Assembly: GCF_003260195.1 (NCBI RefSeq)
Contig: NZ_QEIH01000011.1
Span: 1 to 64,000 of the forward strand
Source of the DNA: Lutibacter citreus
GTDB lineage: Bacteria; Bacteroidota; Bacteroidia; Flavobacteriales; Flavobacteriaceae
Length of the DNA: 64,000 nt
Reading direction: 5' to 3'
Positions 9,447 to 18,286 of the stretch are shown here, piece by piece; the stretch's first letter is position 1; the number at the start of each line of letters is the position of its first letter. The position numbers and the translations under genes were made by a program. The notes under the pieces are model-generated. The model saw only the letters and a list, made by a program, of their open reading frames with translations, made no database searches and had not been told where the DNA came from.

Positions 9447-9464
9447 ATACGGTAAATGACGTAT
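9447..9464. promoter_or_regulatory. operator-like palindrome, copy 2
   Basis: ATACG-N8-CGTAT with the same flanks as copy 1 (AAATCA before, ATTT after). It lies between the GSCFA stop and the lipoprotein start at 9389. Within about 28 bases only four or five positions differ from copy 1. Confidence 0.5.
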
Positions 9465-9466
9465 AT

Positions 9467-10411
9467 TTAAAATGAAATGTTGCTTTTCTCTCTAATTTGA
9501 GAAATTTTTTGTTGAAGTTTTTTTAAAAAAAGTTGATGCTCTATAGAATTGGGGTTGAAAGGTTTATGTGCTAAACCTCTTTGAATTGTATCAACTTCTT
9601 TCATTAATGAAGTTGATTTTTCATTTACCCAAACTTGTTGAAATTGTTCCCAAATATAATTTATAGCAGTTTCATTTGGGTGTACCATATCATTATTATA
9701 AAAGCGATAATCACGTAAATCATCCATCATTATTTCAAAAGAAGGGAAATAATAAAGTTTCTTTTGTTTGTTTGTTAGTTGTTGAATAGCTGAAATTAAA
9801 TGAGCTTTACTTTCCATATTTTCAACAAAGCCATCCTTTAAATGGCGTACAGGGCTAACAGTAAAAATTATATTTATTGAAGGATTTACTGCTTTTACCA
9901 ATTCAATTATATTTTTTAAAGAATCTGTAATTTCTTTAATAGAAAGTAACTCTTGTGAAAACTGTTTTTGAGGTACTTTGTGGCAATTAGCAACTATTTT
10001 ATCACTTTTAAGATGTCTGTAAACTCTTGCAGTTCCTAAAGTAATAATTAAATGTGATGTTTTTTTAATTTGAATATGAGTTGTTTTAATAGTAGTATTC
10101 AAATTTTTTATAAGTTCATCTTCTGATGGATTACTTAAATCTGAGTGCGCTTCAAAACAATGCCAGCGTTCATTAAGTTTAAATGTGTTGTTTTGGTTAA
10201 ATTCTTCTTTATTTATTGCTTTTGTAATAAGATTTTCAATTGCAATAGGATTGAATAATATGCCAAAAGGATTACTAAAAGCCTTAAACTTATAGTAATC
10301 CAATTTATTATATATATGTTCAGAAAAACAAGAACCAATTAAGAACAACTTTGAGCAATAATCAATTTGATTATGTTCTTTTTGTAGTTGTATGTTAGTT
10401 CTAAAATTCAA
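9467..10411 (-). CDS. GSCFA-family protein (SGNH-like hydrolase)
   Basis: This 314-residue protein has the family-defining motif LFLIGSCFSEHIY with G26-S27-C28-F29, a second block IITLGTARVYRH near residue 125, and a late DMVHPNETAINYIWE block with a candidate catalytic Asp/His. GSCFA proteins resemble SGNH/GDSL esterases; their substrate is not established. No signal peptide is visible. The gene begins at the base next to the alaS stop (10411/10412), so the two are probably cotranscribed and translationally coupled. Confidence 0.88.
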   Translation of the reverse strand: MNFRTNIQLQKEHNQIDYCSKLFLIGSCFSEHIYNKLDYYKFKAFSNPFGILFNPIAIENLITKAINKEEFNQNNTFKLNERWHCFEAHSDLSNPSEDELIKNLNTTIKTTHIQIKKTSHLIITLGTARVYRHLKSDKIVANCHKVPQKQFSQELLSIKEITDSLKNIIELVKAVNPSINIIFTVSPVRHLKDGFVENMESKAHLISAIQQLTNKQKKLYYFPSFEIMMDDLRDYRFYNNDMVHPNETAINYIWEQFQQVWVNEKSTSLMKEVDTIQRGLAHKPFNPNSIEHQLFLKKLQQKISQIREKSNISF

Positions 10412-13024
10412 TTATTTAATATATTCTTTTGCTTTTTCTAATGCTTCTGCAATACCTTCAGGTTTTTTACCACCGGCAGTAGCAAAGAAAGGCTGGCCAC
10501 CACCACCACCTTGAATTAGTTTACCAAGTTCTCTAACCACTTGCCCGGCGTTTAGATTTTTTTCTTCAACTAAACTTTTAGATATATAACAAGTTAAACC
10601 TGCTTTACCATTGTTTTCGGTTCCAGCAATAAAAAATAAATTATCAACTTGATTTCCAATTTCAAAAGCTAAATCTTTTAATCCTCCAGCATCTAAATCT
10701 AGTTTTTTAGCTAAGAAATTAACTCCGTTTATAGTTTCAACTTCAGTAATTAAATCACCTTTTAAATTTTTAGCTTTATCTTTTAATAAAACTTCAATTT
10801 GTTTTTTTAAAGATGTGTTTTCTTCTTGTAAATCTAAAATAGCCTTTTGTGGATTTTTAGAGTTTTTAAGAATATCTTTTATTTCAAAGAATACTCTATT
10901 GTTTTCAAAATAGTAATCTTTGGTTGCATCTCCGGTAATAGCTTCAATACGTCTTATTCCTGAAGCGATTGCACTTTCACTTACAATTTTAAAATGCCAA
11001 ATATCACCAGTGTTTTCAACGTGAGTACCTCCACATAATTCAATTGAATTTCCAAATTGTATGGCTCTTACGGTATCACCATATTTTTCGCCAAATAAAG
11101 CCATAGCACCTTTGTCTAAAGCTGTTTGCATTGGAATATTTCTAAATTCTTCTAAAGGTATTTTACTTTCAACTCTAGAGTTTACATAATCTTCAACTTC
11201 ACGCAATTCATCAACAGTTAATTTTGAAAAGTGTGAAAAGTCAAAACGTAAATTTTTAGAATGAACTGCAGATCCTTTTTGTTCTACATGAGTTCCTAAA
11301 ATTTCTCTTAGGGCTTGGTGTAATAAATGGGTAGCTGTATGATTACAATTGGTTCTAAAACGTTGTTTTTCATCAACAACAGCTTTAAAAACATGTGTTA
11401 TGTTTTTTGGTAAATGTTTTGCGAAATGAATTATTAAGTTGTTCTCTTTTTTTGTGTTTAAGATATAAATTACATTTCCATTGTCTACTTCAATATATCC
11501 TTTATCGCCAGATTGTCCACCACCTTCTGGATAAAATGGGGTCATATTAAAAACTAACTGATATAATTCTCCATCTTTTTTTGAAGACACTTTTCGGTAA
11601 CGAGTAATCTTAACCTTAGTTTCTAAATTATCATAACCAATAAATTCTTCTTCAGCATCATCAATTAAAACTACCCAATCATCGGTTTCAACAACTGCAG
11701 CAGCTCTAGATCTATTTTTTTGTTTTTCTAATTCAATGTTAAAATCAGACTCATTTAAGGTCATATTTTTTTCAGAAAGAATTAGCGCCGTTAAATCAAT
11801 AGGAAACCCGTAAGTATCAAATAATTCAAATGCTTTTTTACCTGAAACTTCTGTTCCTTGAGTATTTTTAATAATACCATCTAGTAAAATTAACCCTTGT
11901 TCTAAAGTTCTTAAAAAAGAGTTTTCTTCTTCTTTAATTACATTTGTTATAAGGTTTTTTTGAGCTTTTAATTCTGGGAAATATTCACCCATTTGTTTAC
12001 TTAGTGTAGTAACTAACTTATAAATAAATGGTTCTTTTTTATCTAAGAAGGTGAATCCATAACGAATAGCTCTTCTTAAGATTCTACGAATAACATAACC
12101 AGCACCAGTATTTGAAGGTAACTGACCATCGGCAATTGCAAAAGCAACAGCACGAACGTGATCAGATATTACACGAATGGCAATGTCAATTTCTTCATTT
12201 TTACCATATTCATTTTCTGTAATCGCTTCAACTTCTCTAATAAGTGGTGTAAAACAATCTGTATCATAATTAGATTGTACGTTTTGCATAACCATACATA
12301 AACGTTCAAATCCCATACCAGTATCTACGTGTTGAAATGGTAATTTTTCTAATGAACCATCAGCTTTACGGTTAAATTCCATAAATACTAAATTCCAAAT
12401 TTCCACAACTTGTGGGTGGTCCTTATTTATTAAACTTTTACCAGGAACTTTAGCTTTTTCTTCCGCAGAACGAATATCTACATGAATTTCAGAACAAGGT
12501 CCACAAGGTCCTTGAGCACCCATTTCCCAAAAGTTATCTTTTTTATTTCCGTTTATAATCCGGTCTTCACTAATTAGCGCTTTCCAAAAGTCAAAAGCTT
12601 CTTGGTCAAAACCTAATTTATCTTCTTCTGCTCCTTCAAAAACAGTTACATATAAACAGTCTTTGTCAATTTTTAAAACATCTACTAAAAATTCCCAAGC
12701 CCAAGCAATTGCATCTTGTTTAAAATAATCGCCAAAACTCCAGTTTCCGAGCATTTCAAACATAGTGTGGTGATAAGTATCTTTACCAACCTCTTCTAAA
12801 TCATTATGTTTTCCAGAAACTCTTAAACATTTTTGTGTATCAGCCACACGTTTGTCAGTTGCATTTTTTTGACCTAAAAAATACTCCTTAAAAGGCACCA
12901 TTCCCGCATTTGTAAACATTAAAGTTGGGTCGTTTTTTAATACCATTGGAAAAGAAGGCACAATAACGTGGTTTTTTGATTCAAAAAAGTCTAGAAATTG
13001 CTTTCTTATTTGCTGTGATTTCAT
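10412..13024 (-). CDS. alaS: alanyl-tRNA synthetase
   Basis: This essential cytoplasmic enzyme charges tRNA-Ala and edits mischarged serine/glycine. The 870-residue length is normal. The catalytic class II domain begins with [16 protein letters not shown]. The editing domain has the zinc-binding [11 protein letters not shown] and CGGTHV motifs, and the C-Ala domain ends with the Gly-rich [14 protein letters not shown]. It is the first gene of a two-gene unit with the GSCFA gene and is divergent from the M23 peptidase gene. Confidence 0.98.
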   Translation of the reverse strand: MKSQQIRKQFLDFFESKNHVIVPSFPMVLKNDPTLMFTNAGMVPFKEYFLGQKNATDKRVADTQKCLRVSGKHNDLEEVGKDTYHHTMFEMLGNWSFGDYFKQDAIAWAWEFLVDVLKIDKDCLYVTVFEGAEEDKLGFDQEAFDFWKALISEDRIINGNKKDNFWEMGAQGPCGPCSEIHVDIRSAEEKAKVPGKSLINKDHPQVVEIWNLVFMEFNRKADGSLEKLPFQHVDTGMGFERLCMVMQNVQSNYDTDCFTPLIREVEAITENEYGKNEEIDIAIRVISDHVRAVAFAIADGQLPSNTGAGYVIRRILRRAIRYGFTFLDKKEPFIYKLVTTLSKQMGEYFPELKAQKNLITNVIKEEENSFLRTLEQGLILLDGIIKNTQGTEVSGKKAFELFDTYGFPIDLTALILSEKNMTLNESDFNIELEKQKNRSRAAAVVETDDWVVLIDDAEEEFIGYDNLETKVKITRYRKVSSKKDGELYQLVFNMTPFYPEGGGQSGDKGYIEVDNGNVIYILNTKKENNLIIHFAKHLPKNITHVFKAVVDEKQRFRTNCNHTATHLLHQALREILGTHVEQKGSAVHSKNLRFDFSHFSKLTVDELREVEDYVNSRVESKIPLEEFRNIPMQTALDKGAMALFGEKYGDTVRAIQFGNSIELCGGTHVENTGDIWHFKIVSESAIASGIRRIEAITGDATKDYYFENNRVFFEIKDILKNSKNPQKAILDLQEENTSLKKQIEVLLKDKAKNLKGDLITEVETINGVNFLAKKLDLDAGGLKDLAFEIGNQVDNLFFIAGTENNGKAGLTCYISKSLVEEKNLNAGQVVRELGKLIQGGGGGQPFFATAGGKKPEGIAEALEKAKEYIK

Positions 13025-13130
13025 GTTAATTATATGCTAAAAATTATGTGTTTTACCCGCTTTGTAAAACATTTCGTAATTTTGTTAATTATGCGCCACA
13101 ATATTACTTAATTAAAAGGCGTTTATTTTG

Positions 13131-13138
13131 CAAAAATA
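13131..13138 (-). promoter_or_regulatory. putative -7 element toward alaS
   Basis: CAAAAATA on the + strand reads TATTTTTG on the minus strand, matching TAnnTTTG. It is 107 bases upstream of alaS, so the leader would be long. The surrounding TATTTTGCAAAAATA is nearly palindromic, so its direction is uncertain. Confidence 0.3.
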
Positions 13139-13153
13139 AGATAATTTATAATA

Positions 13154-14125
13154 ATGGCGAAAGTAAAATACTATTACGATTCAGACACGTTGTCTTATCA
13201 AAAAATTAAACCTAAAAAGGGGCGGAAATTAAAGGGATTTCTGTTAACCCTTGTAGCGGGTTTTATATTTATGATATTAGGTTTTGTAGTGTTTACACCA
13301 ATTTTTGAATCGCCAAAAGAGAAGGAGTTAAAACGAGAACTTGAGTTTGTAAAGCTTAATGAGCAACTTCATAGTAAAAAAATAACTCAATTAGATAAGA
13401 TATTAAAGGATATACAAGATAGAGATAATAATATTTATAGATTATATTTTGAAGTAAATCCAATTCCAGAAGAACAGCGTAAGGCTGGTTTTGGTGGTGT
13501 TAATCGTTACAAAGCATTGGAAGGGTTTGATAATTCTGAAATGATTACAGATGTTACAAAAAACATGGATATTTTATCAAAACAATTATATGTACAATCA
13601 AAATCTTTGGATGAGATTGTAAAACTAGCGGAGAATAAAGAAAAATTATTGGCTGCTATTCCTGCAATTCAACCTGTAAAGAAAGAAGATTTAACACGTA
13701 TGGCTTCTGGTTATGGATGGAGAACAGATCCGTTTACAAAAGCAAGAAAAAAACATTGGGGTATGGATTTTACCGCTCCAAGAGGTACGCCAATTTACGC
13801 TTCAGGTGATGGTGTAATAATTAGAGCAGACCAAGCTTCATCAGGTTATGGAAAGCACATTAGAATAGACCACGGATTTGGATATATTTCTTTATATGCC
13901 CATATGAGTAAGTACAATGTGAAAAAAGGACATAAAGTAAAAAGAGGTGATTTAATTGGTTTTGTAGGGAGCACAGGGCGTTCTCAAGCGCCGCATTTAC
14001 ATTATGAAATTCATAAAAACGGAACCAAAATAAATCCTATTAATTTCTATTATGGAGATTTATCTCCAAAAGAATTTGAAGCAATGCAAAAAGCAGCTCA
14101 AATTGAAGGACAATCTCTAGACTAA
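13154..14125 (+). CDS. M23-family (LytM-type) cell-wall peptidase
   Basis: A 323-residue membrane-anchored protein with a transmembrane helix at about residues 27-48, a coiled coil at about 55-95, and a C-terminal M23 domain. The zinc motifs are intact: HxxxD (H201, D205 in HWGMDFTAPRG) and HxH (H281, H283 in PHLHYEIH), with YAHM near residue 249. It should cleave peptide cross-links in peptidoglycan in the periplasm, or activate other hydrolases if degenerate, but here the ligands are intact. The stop overlaps the ATG of the MerR gene by one base, so the pair is coupled. Confidence 0.92.
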   Translation: MAKVKYYYDSDTLSYQKIKPKKGRKLKGFLLTLVAGFIFMILGFVVFTPIFESPKEKELKRELEFVKLNEQLHSKKITQLDKILKDIQDRDNNIYRLYFEVNPIPEEQRKAGFGGVNRYKALEGFDNSEMITDVTKNMDILSKQLYVQSKSLDEIVKLAENKEKLLAAIPAIQPVKKEDLTRMASGYGWRTDPFTKARKKHWGMDFTAPRGTPIYASGDGVIIRADQASSGYGKHIRIDHGFGYISLYAHMSKYNVKKGHKVKRGDLIGFVGSTGRSQAPHLHYEIHKNGTKINPINFYYGDLSPKEFEAMQKAAQIEGQSLD

Positions 14126-14457
14126 TGCATATTGATCTACCAGAAAAAAGATATTATAAAATAGGCGAAGTTGCTAAAGCTTTTGGCCTAAATACATCAC
14201 ATATACGTTTTTGGGAAAAAGAATTTGATATTCTGAAACCAAAAAAAAATAATAAAGGAAATAGGCTATTTACACAAGAAGATCTTAAAAACTTAAAATT
14301 AATTTATTATTTAGTTAAAGAGAAAGGTTTTACCTTAGAAGGTGCTAAAAGTAAAATGAAAGAGCAGCCTAAAATGGTGAAAGATAATCACGAGCTTATA
14401 ATGAAATTAGAAACAATTAAAGCTGAATTGATTAAGATTAAAAACCAGATTTCTTAA
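14125..14457 (+). CDS. MerR-family transcriptional regulator
   Basis: A 110-residue protein with an N-terminal MerR helix-turn-helix and wing at about residues 9-78 (KIGEVAKAFGLNTSHIRFWEKEF). The short C-terminal helix has no effector-binding domain or cysteine cluster. MerR proteins of this small type commonly follow an M23 peptidase gene in flavobacteria. The TAATG overlap with that gene indicates translational coupling and suggests a link with cell-envelope synthesis, which is inference. Confidence 0.88.
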   Translation: MHIDLPEKRYYKIGEVAKAFGLNTSHIRFWEKEFDILKPKKNNKGNRLFTQEDLKNLKLIYYLVKEKGFTLEGAKSKMKEQPKMVKDNHELIMKLETIKAELIKIKNQIS

Positions 14458-14535
14458 AAAAAATCTTTAATTTAGTAACAATATTACTTTTAGAGCAACT
14501 AATCAAATAGAATAATAAATTTAAAAAGAAAAAAA

Positions 14536-15129
14536 ATGAAAAAGTTATTAATACCTTTAATTATTGTAGTTGTAATTGGATTCTTAATATATAATACAGC
14601 TGTTGGTTTTTATAATACAGGAGTAGATCTTGAACAAAACGCAAAAACTTCTTGGTCTAATGTAGAAAGTGCATACCAAAGACGGGCAGATTTAATTCCA
14701 AATTTAGTGTCAACTGTAAAAGGATACGCAGCACATGAAAAGGAAACTTTAGAAGGAGTAATTAAAGCACGTGCAGCTGCAACTCAAACAACAATTGATC
14801 CGACCAATATTACACCAGAAAAAATGGCGGCATTCCAAAAAGCGCAAGAAGGTTTAAGTGGTGCGCTGTCTAGACTTTTAGTTACTGTTGAAAAATATCC
14901 AGATTTAAAAGCAAATCAAAACTTTTTAGAATTACAAAGTCAATTAGAAGGAACTGAAAATCGTATTAATGTAGAAAGAAATAGATTTAATGAAACGGTT
15001 AGTTTATTTTCAAAACATATTAAAAAGTTTCCAAATAATATATTAAATAATTTTATTGGAAACTTTAAAGAAATGTCTCGATTTGAAGCTGCTGCAGGTA
15101 GTGATGTTGCTCCAAAAGTAGAATTTTAG
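14536..15129 (+). CDS. LemA-family protein
   Basis: A 197-residue protein with one N-terminal transmembrane helix (about residues 4-24) and a long helical domain typical of LemA, with the signatures NVESAYQRRADLIPNLVSTVKGYA and FPNNILNNFIG. LemA proteins are membrane-bound, and most of the chain is expected outside the cytoplasm. Their biochemical role is not settled. It is followed after three bases by two TPM-domain genes; the LemA-TPM-TPM arrangement is recurrent in Bacteroidota and suggests one complex. Confidence 0.93.
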   Translation: MKKLLIPLIIVVVIGFLIYNTAVGFYNTGVDLEQNAKTSWSNVESAYQRRADLIPNLVSTVKGYAAHEKETLEGVIKARAAATQTTIDPTNITPEKMAAFQKAQEGLSGALSRLLVTVEKYPDLKANQNFLELQSQLEGTENRINVERNRFNETVSLFSKHIKKFPNNILNNFIGNFKEMSRFEAAAGSDVAPKVEF

Positions 15130-15132
15130 AAT

Positions 15133-15570
15133 ATGTCTAAAGTTGAAGAATTTTTAACAGCCAAAGAAGAGCAGGCAATTATTGACGCTATAAAAATAGC
15201 TGAAAAGAATACTTCTGGAGAGATTCGAGTACATATTGAAAAACAAACAAAAATACCCTCAATGGAAAGAGCGTTGGAGGTATTTTATTTTTTAAAAATG
15301 GATCGAACGGCTCAAAGAAATGGAGTCCTATTTTATATAGCAGTTGAAAGTAAAAAGTTTGCGATAATTGGAGATAAGGGTATAAATGATTTAGTTCCTG
15401 AAAATTTTTGGAATTCAGAAATTGAATTAGTCTTGTCTCATTTTAAGAAGCGTGAATTCACAAAAGGACTTGTAAAAGCAATTGATGAAGTTGGTAATAA
15501 ATTAGTTGCTTTTTTCCCACATCAATCTAATGATATTAATGAATTATCAGATGAAATTTCTAAAGGATAG
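15133..15570 (+). CDS. TPM-domain protein, short form
   Basis: A 145-residue protein consisting of one TPM domain (residues about 10-130), with the segments SGEIRVHIEK and FAIIGDKGINDLVPENFW. It lacks a signal peptide, unlike its neighbour. TPM domains have been tied to phosphatase-like activity or metal binding in some members, but that is uncertain for this branch. It lies three bases after lemA and overlaps the start of the next TPM gene by 20 bases. Confidence 0.85.
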   Translation: MSKVEEFLTAKEEQAIIDAIKIAEKNTSGEIRVHIEKQTKIPSMERALEVFYFLKMDRTAQRNGVLFYIAVESKKFAIIGDKGINDLVPENFWNSEIELVLSHFKKREFTKGLVKAIDEVGNKLVAFFPHQSNDINELSDEISKG

Positions 15571-16351
15571 ATACAAATATATTTTTTTACTTTTATTTTT
15601 AGTAGTTGGGAGTGTTTTTGCACAAAATAATATCCCCAAAAAACCAAGTTTTATTCCTGCTTTAATAGATAGTACAAATACATTAAGTAATAGTCAAAAA
15701 GCTGCATTAGAAAATAAATTAATACGCTATAGTGATTCAACTTCAACAGAAATGTTTTTGATGATTTTACCTTCAACAAAAGGCGAGGAAATTAATTTTT
15801 ATACAACGCAATTAGCTCATAAATGGGAAATTGGTCAAAAAGGAAAAGACAATGGGATTGTAATTTTGTTGGCAAAAGACGATAGAAAAATATCCATACA
15901 AACAGGTTATGGAGTTGAACATTTGTTAACCGATGCTCTGTCTAGAAGAATTATTGAAAATATTATAATTCCTGAATTTAAAAAGGGAGATTATTATGCG
16001 GGTTTGAATAAAGGAACCGATGTAATTATTGATGTTTTAAAAGGAGAGTATAAAGGCAATTCAAAAAGTGGAGCTAGTAATGGAAGTTCTTTTCCACTGT
16101 TTAAAATAATTTTAATTGTATTTATCTTAATTATTGTATTCTCTAAGAAAAATAAAGGAGGAGGGTCAAATGGAGGGCGAAGAAACGCAACAGATTCTAT
16201 CTTAGATGCTATTATTTTAGGTAGTATGGGGCGTGGAGGCTTTGGCGGAAGTGGAGGTTTTGGAAGTGGTTCATCATCATCAGGAGGCGGTTTTGGCGGT
16301 TTCGGAGGTGGAGGTGGCTTTGGTGGAGGTGGAGCTAGCGGAGGCTGGTAA
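15551..16351 (+). CDS. TPM-domain protein with signal peptide and Gly-rich tail (YgcG-like)
   Basis: The start is placed at the ATG at 15551, because it gives a proper signal peptide (MKFLKDRYKYIFLLLFLVVG, cleavage after SVFAQ). The upstream ATG at 15506 adds a non-signal stretch. The 266-residue product has a TPM domain (about residues 30-165) with KGKDNGIVILLAKDDRK and IQTGYGVEHLLTD, then a transmembrane helix near 185-200. The Gly/Ser/Phe-rich tail ends in GGGASGGW. Such tails are usual for exported TPM proteins. It overlaps the previous gene by 20 bases and ends the lemA operon. Confidence 0.87.
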   Translation: MKFLKDRYKYIFLLLFLVVGSVFAQNNIPKKPSFIPALIDSTNTLSNSQKAALENKLIRYSDSTSTEMFLMILPSTKGEEINFYTTQLAHKWEIGQKGKDNGIVILLAKDDRKISIQTGYGVEHLLTDALSRRIIENIIIPEFKKGDYYAGLNKGTDVIIDVLKGEYKGNSKSGASNGSSFPLFKIILIVFILIIVFSKKNKGGGSNGGRRNATDSILDAIILGSMGRGGFGGSGGFGSGSSSSGGGFGGFGGGGGFGGGGASGGW

Positions 16352-16380
16352 AGTTTTTTCTGAAATAATAATATAAATAA

Positions 16381-16418
16381 AAGCGTGATTGTATTTTAAA
16401 TACGATCACGCTTTTTTT
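16381..16418 (+). terminator. intrinsic terminator of the lemA-TPM operon
   Basis: AAGCGTGATTGTATT pairs with AATACGATCACGCTT (15 pairs including one G-U) around a 3-base loop, followed by a T-run. It lies between convergent genes and may also serve the minus-strand NifX-like transcript. Confidence 0.9.
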
Positions 16419-16510
16419 ATAATTTAATAGTAATAAAGTTCTTCTCTTGGTATTCATTTAAACCTTAACATCTTAAGGTTGTTAAAAAAATCTATTAAGA
16501 ACAAGTTGTG

Positions 16511-16894
16511 TTATAGATAGTCTTCCAGGATTTTAGAAATATCATCAATTTTAACTAATTGATATTTAAAGTTTCCTTTTTGTAAAGTTTTCCTCATATA
16601 TTTTCCAACGGCTCTTACAAGTAAAAGATCAATATCCGTTAAAATATCTAAAAGTTCATCGTGGTTGTGTTCTTCATGTTCATGGTGTTCATGATTATGA
16701 CCTTCGTGATTGTGATTTTCATTTTCACCATGATGCCCTTCGTTTCTGTCATGGTCATCGTGACTATGCGTATTTTTCTTGTAAGTTACAGATTTAATTA
16801 CACCATTATCAATTGTGTAAAAAGCAAATTCAGATGCTCTTCCTGTTCGTTTCGCAATAGATTTTCTATCGTTTGTTGGTATTGCTATATTCAT
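16511..16894 (-). CDS. NifX/NifB-type dinitrogenase cofactor-binding domain protein with His-rich insert
   Basis: A 127-residue cytoplasmic protein with the fold of the dinitrogenase FeMo-cofactor biosynthesis family (PF02579). It opens MNIAIPTNDRKSIAKRTGRA and closes with the LLVRAVGKYMRKTL segment. Residues about 42-80 are an insert rich in His, Asp and Glu, suggesting a metal reservoir. No nitrogenase genes are present, so a role in metal or Fe-S/heme handling is more likely than nitrogen fixation; this is inference. The start overlaps the stop of the small membrane protein gene by four bases and belongs to the cydAB-side transcript. Confidence 0.8.
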   Translation of the reverse strand: MNIAIPTNDRKSIAKRTGRASEFAFYTIDNGVIKSVTYKKNTHSHDDHDRNEGHHGENENHNHEGHNHEHHEHEEHNHDELLDILTDIDLLLVRAVGKYMRKTLQKGNFKYQLVKIDDISKILEDYL

Positions 16895-17199
16895 AATTTT
16901 GAATTTTTATTCAGTATTATCTTTAATTGCTTTATTAAAATTAAAGCAATTACACCACCAAAAAAGGATACAATTAAGTTTAAACTAAATAATCTAAAAT
17001 TAATGTTTCCTGTTTGTACTATTTTAAAAGGGTCAAAACCCAATCTGCCAAAAGATTTAATAAAAAAGATGCTTCCAAAAACACCAGCAATTGTATTTCC
17101 TACAATGCCAAAAGAATATTTTTTAAAAGCAACGGCTGTAATGTTTGCTCCAATTATTCCTGTTAAAATACTTATTAATGAAATTAAAGTTGCGGTCAT
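16891..17199 (-). CDS. small three-helix membrane protein (GlsB/YeaQ-like)
   Basis: A 102-residue protein with three predicted transmembrane helices (about residues 3-22, 30-50, 73-92) and a Gly-rich GIVGNTIAGVFGSIFF segment like the GlsB/YeaQ/YmgE family. It lacks enzymatic motifs. It sits 10 bases after cydB and overlaps the NifX-like gene by four bases, so it is the third gene in a cydA-cydB-membrane protein-NifX-like operon. The family match is by pattern only. Confidence 0.65.
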   Translation of the reverse strand: MTATLISLISILTGIIGANITAVAFKKYSFGIVGNTIAGVFGSIFFIKSFGRLGFDPFKIVQTGNINFRLFSLNLIVSFFGGVIALILIKQLKIILNKNSKL

Positions 17200-17209
17200 A
17201 ATTACTTAA

Positions 17210-18283
17210 TTAATGTCCATAATCCATCTTGTCAATTTTTCCTTTCATAAGTCTTTTTTGAACAATGAAATAGATTAAAAGTAAAACAATACCAATAATT
17301 CCCCAGTTAAAAGCAACAGATAATCCGTAGCTTTCAGCTGCCGTATTATAAATTGTTAACGATTTGTTTGTAGCATTAGTAGAGGGTAATATTACAGGAA
17401 ATAGCGAAGCTAAAGAAGATGTAATACCACCAATTATTAGTAAGGTTGAAAGTATAAAACTGTGACTGTCTTTTTTAATTTTTTTAATAAATAATAACCC
17501 AAACAAACCTATAAGGTAAATAATAGGGAAGATTATTAAATATGGTTTTTCTAGAAAATTATTAAGTGAATTAGGATTTACTATTTGCCAAACAACAATT
17601 GAAAATACAGTTAATACTAGTAATACAATAGTTAAGTTAAAAATTACTTTTTTAAGTTTTTCGTTAATAGACGATGCTGTTTTGAGACGAATCCAAGTTG
17701 CTCCATGAATGGCTAAAGTTACCACAGCTATAACGCCTATAATAAGCGTAAACCAATCTATAACGCCTGGGTGTTCGCTTAATGGACTAAAGCTGCTATC
17801 CCATAATGGTAGAAAAAAGTAATGCGCTTCATAAAGAGATTTTCCCTCTTCAACCCTGCCTAAATTTACACCTCTAACAATATTTCCTAAGGCAATTCCA
17901 AAAAATAATGCTAAAAGTAAACTTGAAACTCCAAAGGATTTATCCCAAATAGATGTCCACATTGTATAGTTAAATTGACTTCTAAATTCTAAACCAATAG
18001 CTCTAAAAACAATTAACCATAATACAATAATTAGCGGAAGGTAAAAACCACTAAAAACTGAGGCGTAAAATGTTGGGAATGCCATAAAAAGCATCCCTCC
18101 AGCGGCTACTAGCCAAACTTCATTAGAATCCCAAAATAGCCCAGCGGCTTTTGCAATTACTCGTTTGTCTTTTTCTTCTTTTGCGTAAAATAAATGAATA
18201 ATACCTGTGCCAAAATCATAACCATCCAAAACAAAGAAAATGGCTAAAACAAGTGCAATAATAATATACCAAAATAGTTCCAT
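17210..18283 (-). CDS. cydB: cytochrome bd ubiquinol oxidase subunit II
   Basis: A 357-residue integral membrane protein of the cytochrome bd terminal oxidase. It opens LFWYIIIALVLAIFFVLDGYDFGTG, with the CydB signature GYDFG, and has WDSNEVWLVAAGG, GVIDWFTL and repeated membrane helices. With CydA it reduces oxygen to water using quinol at low oxygen tension. It lies three bases downstream of cydA and is clearly cotranscribed. No separate cydX-like small ORF was recognised; the 102-residue gene after it is larger. Confidence 0.96.
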   Translation of the reverse strand: MELFWYIIIALVLAIFFVLDGYDFGTGIIHLFYAKEEKDKRVIAKAAGLFWDSNEVWLVAAGGMLFMAFPTFYASVFSGFYLPLIIVLWLIVFRAIGLEFRSQFNYTMWTSIWDKSFGVSSLLLALFFGIALGNIVRGVNLGRVEEGKSLYEAHYFFLPLWDSSFSPLSEHPGVIDWFTLIIGVIAVVTLAIHGATWIRLKTASSINEKLKKVIFNLTIVLLVLTVFSIVVWQIVNPNSLNNFLEKPYLIIFPIIYLIGLFGLLFIKKIKKDSHSFILSTLLIIGGITSSLASLFPVILPSTNATNKSLTIYNTAAESYGLSVAFNWGIIGIVLLLIYFIVQKRLMKGKIDKMDYGH

Positions 18284-18286
18284 AAT

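Noticed and set aside
16240..16350. Gly/Ser/Phe-rich repeat DNA as a possible CRISPR or satellite
   Set aside because: It is the in-frame Gly-rich tail of the TPM protein, without regular spacers.
16461..16480. AACCTTAA/TTAAGGTT hairpin as terminator of the NifX-like gene
   Set aside because: No T-run follows it in the needed direction; the hairpin at 16381-16418 is better placed.
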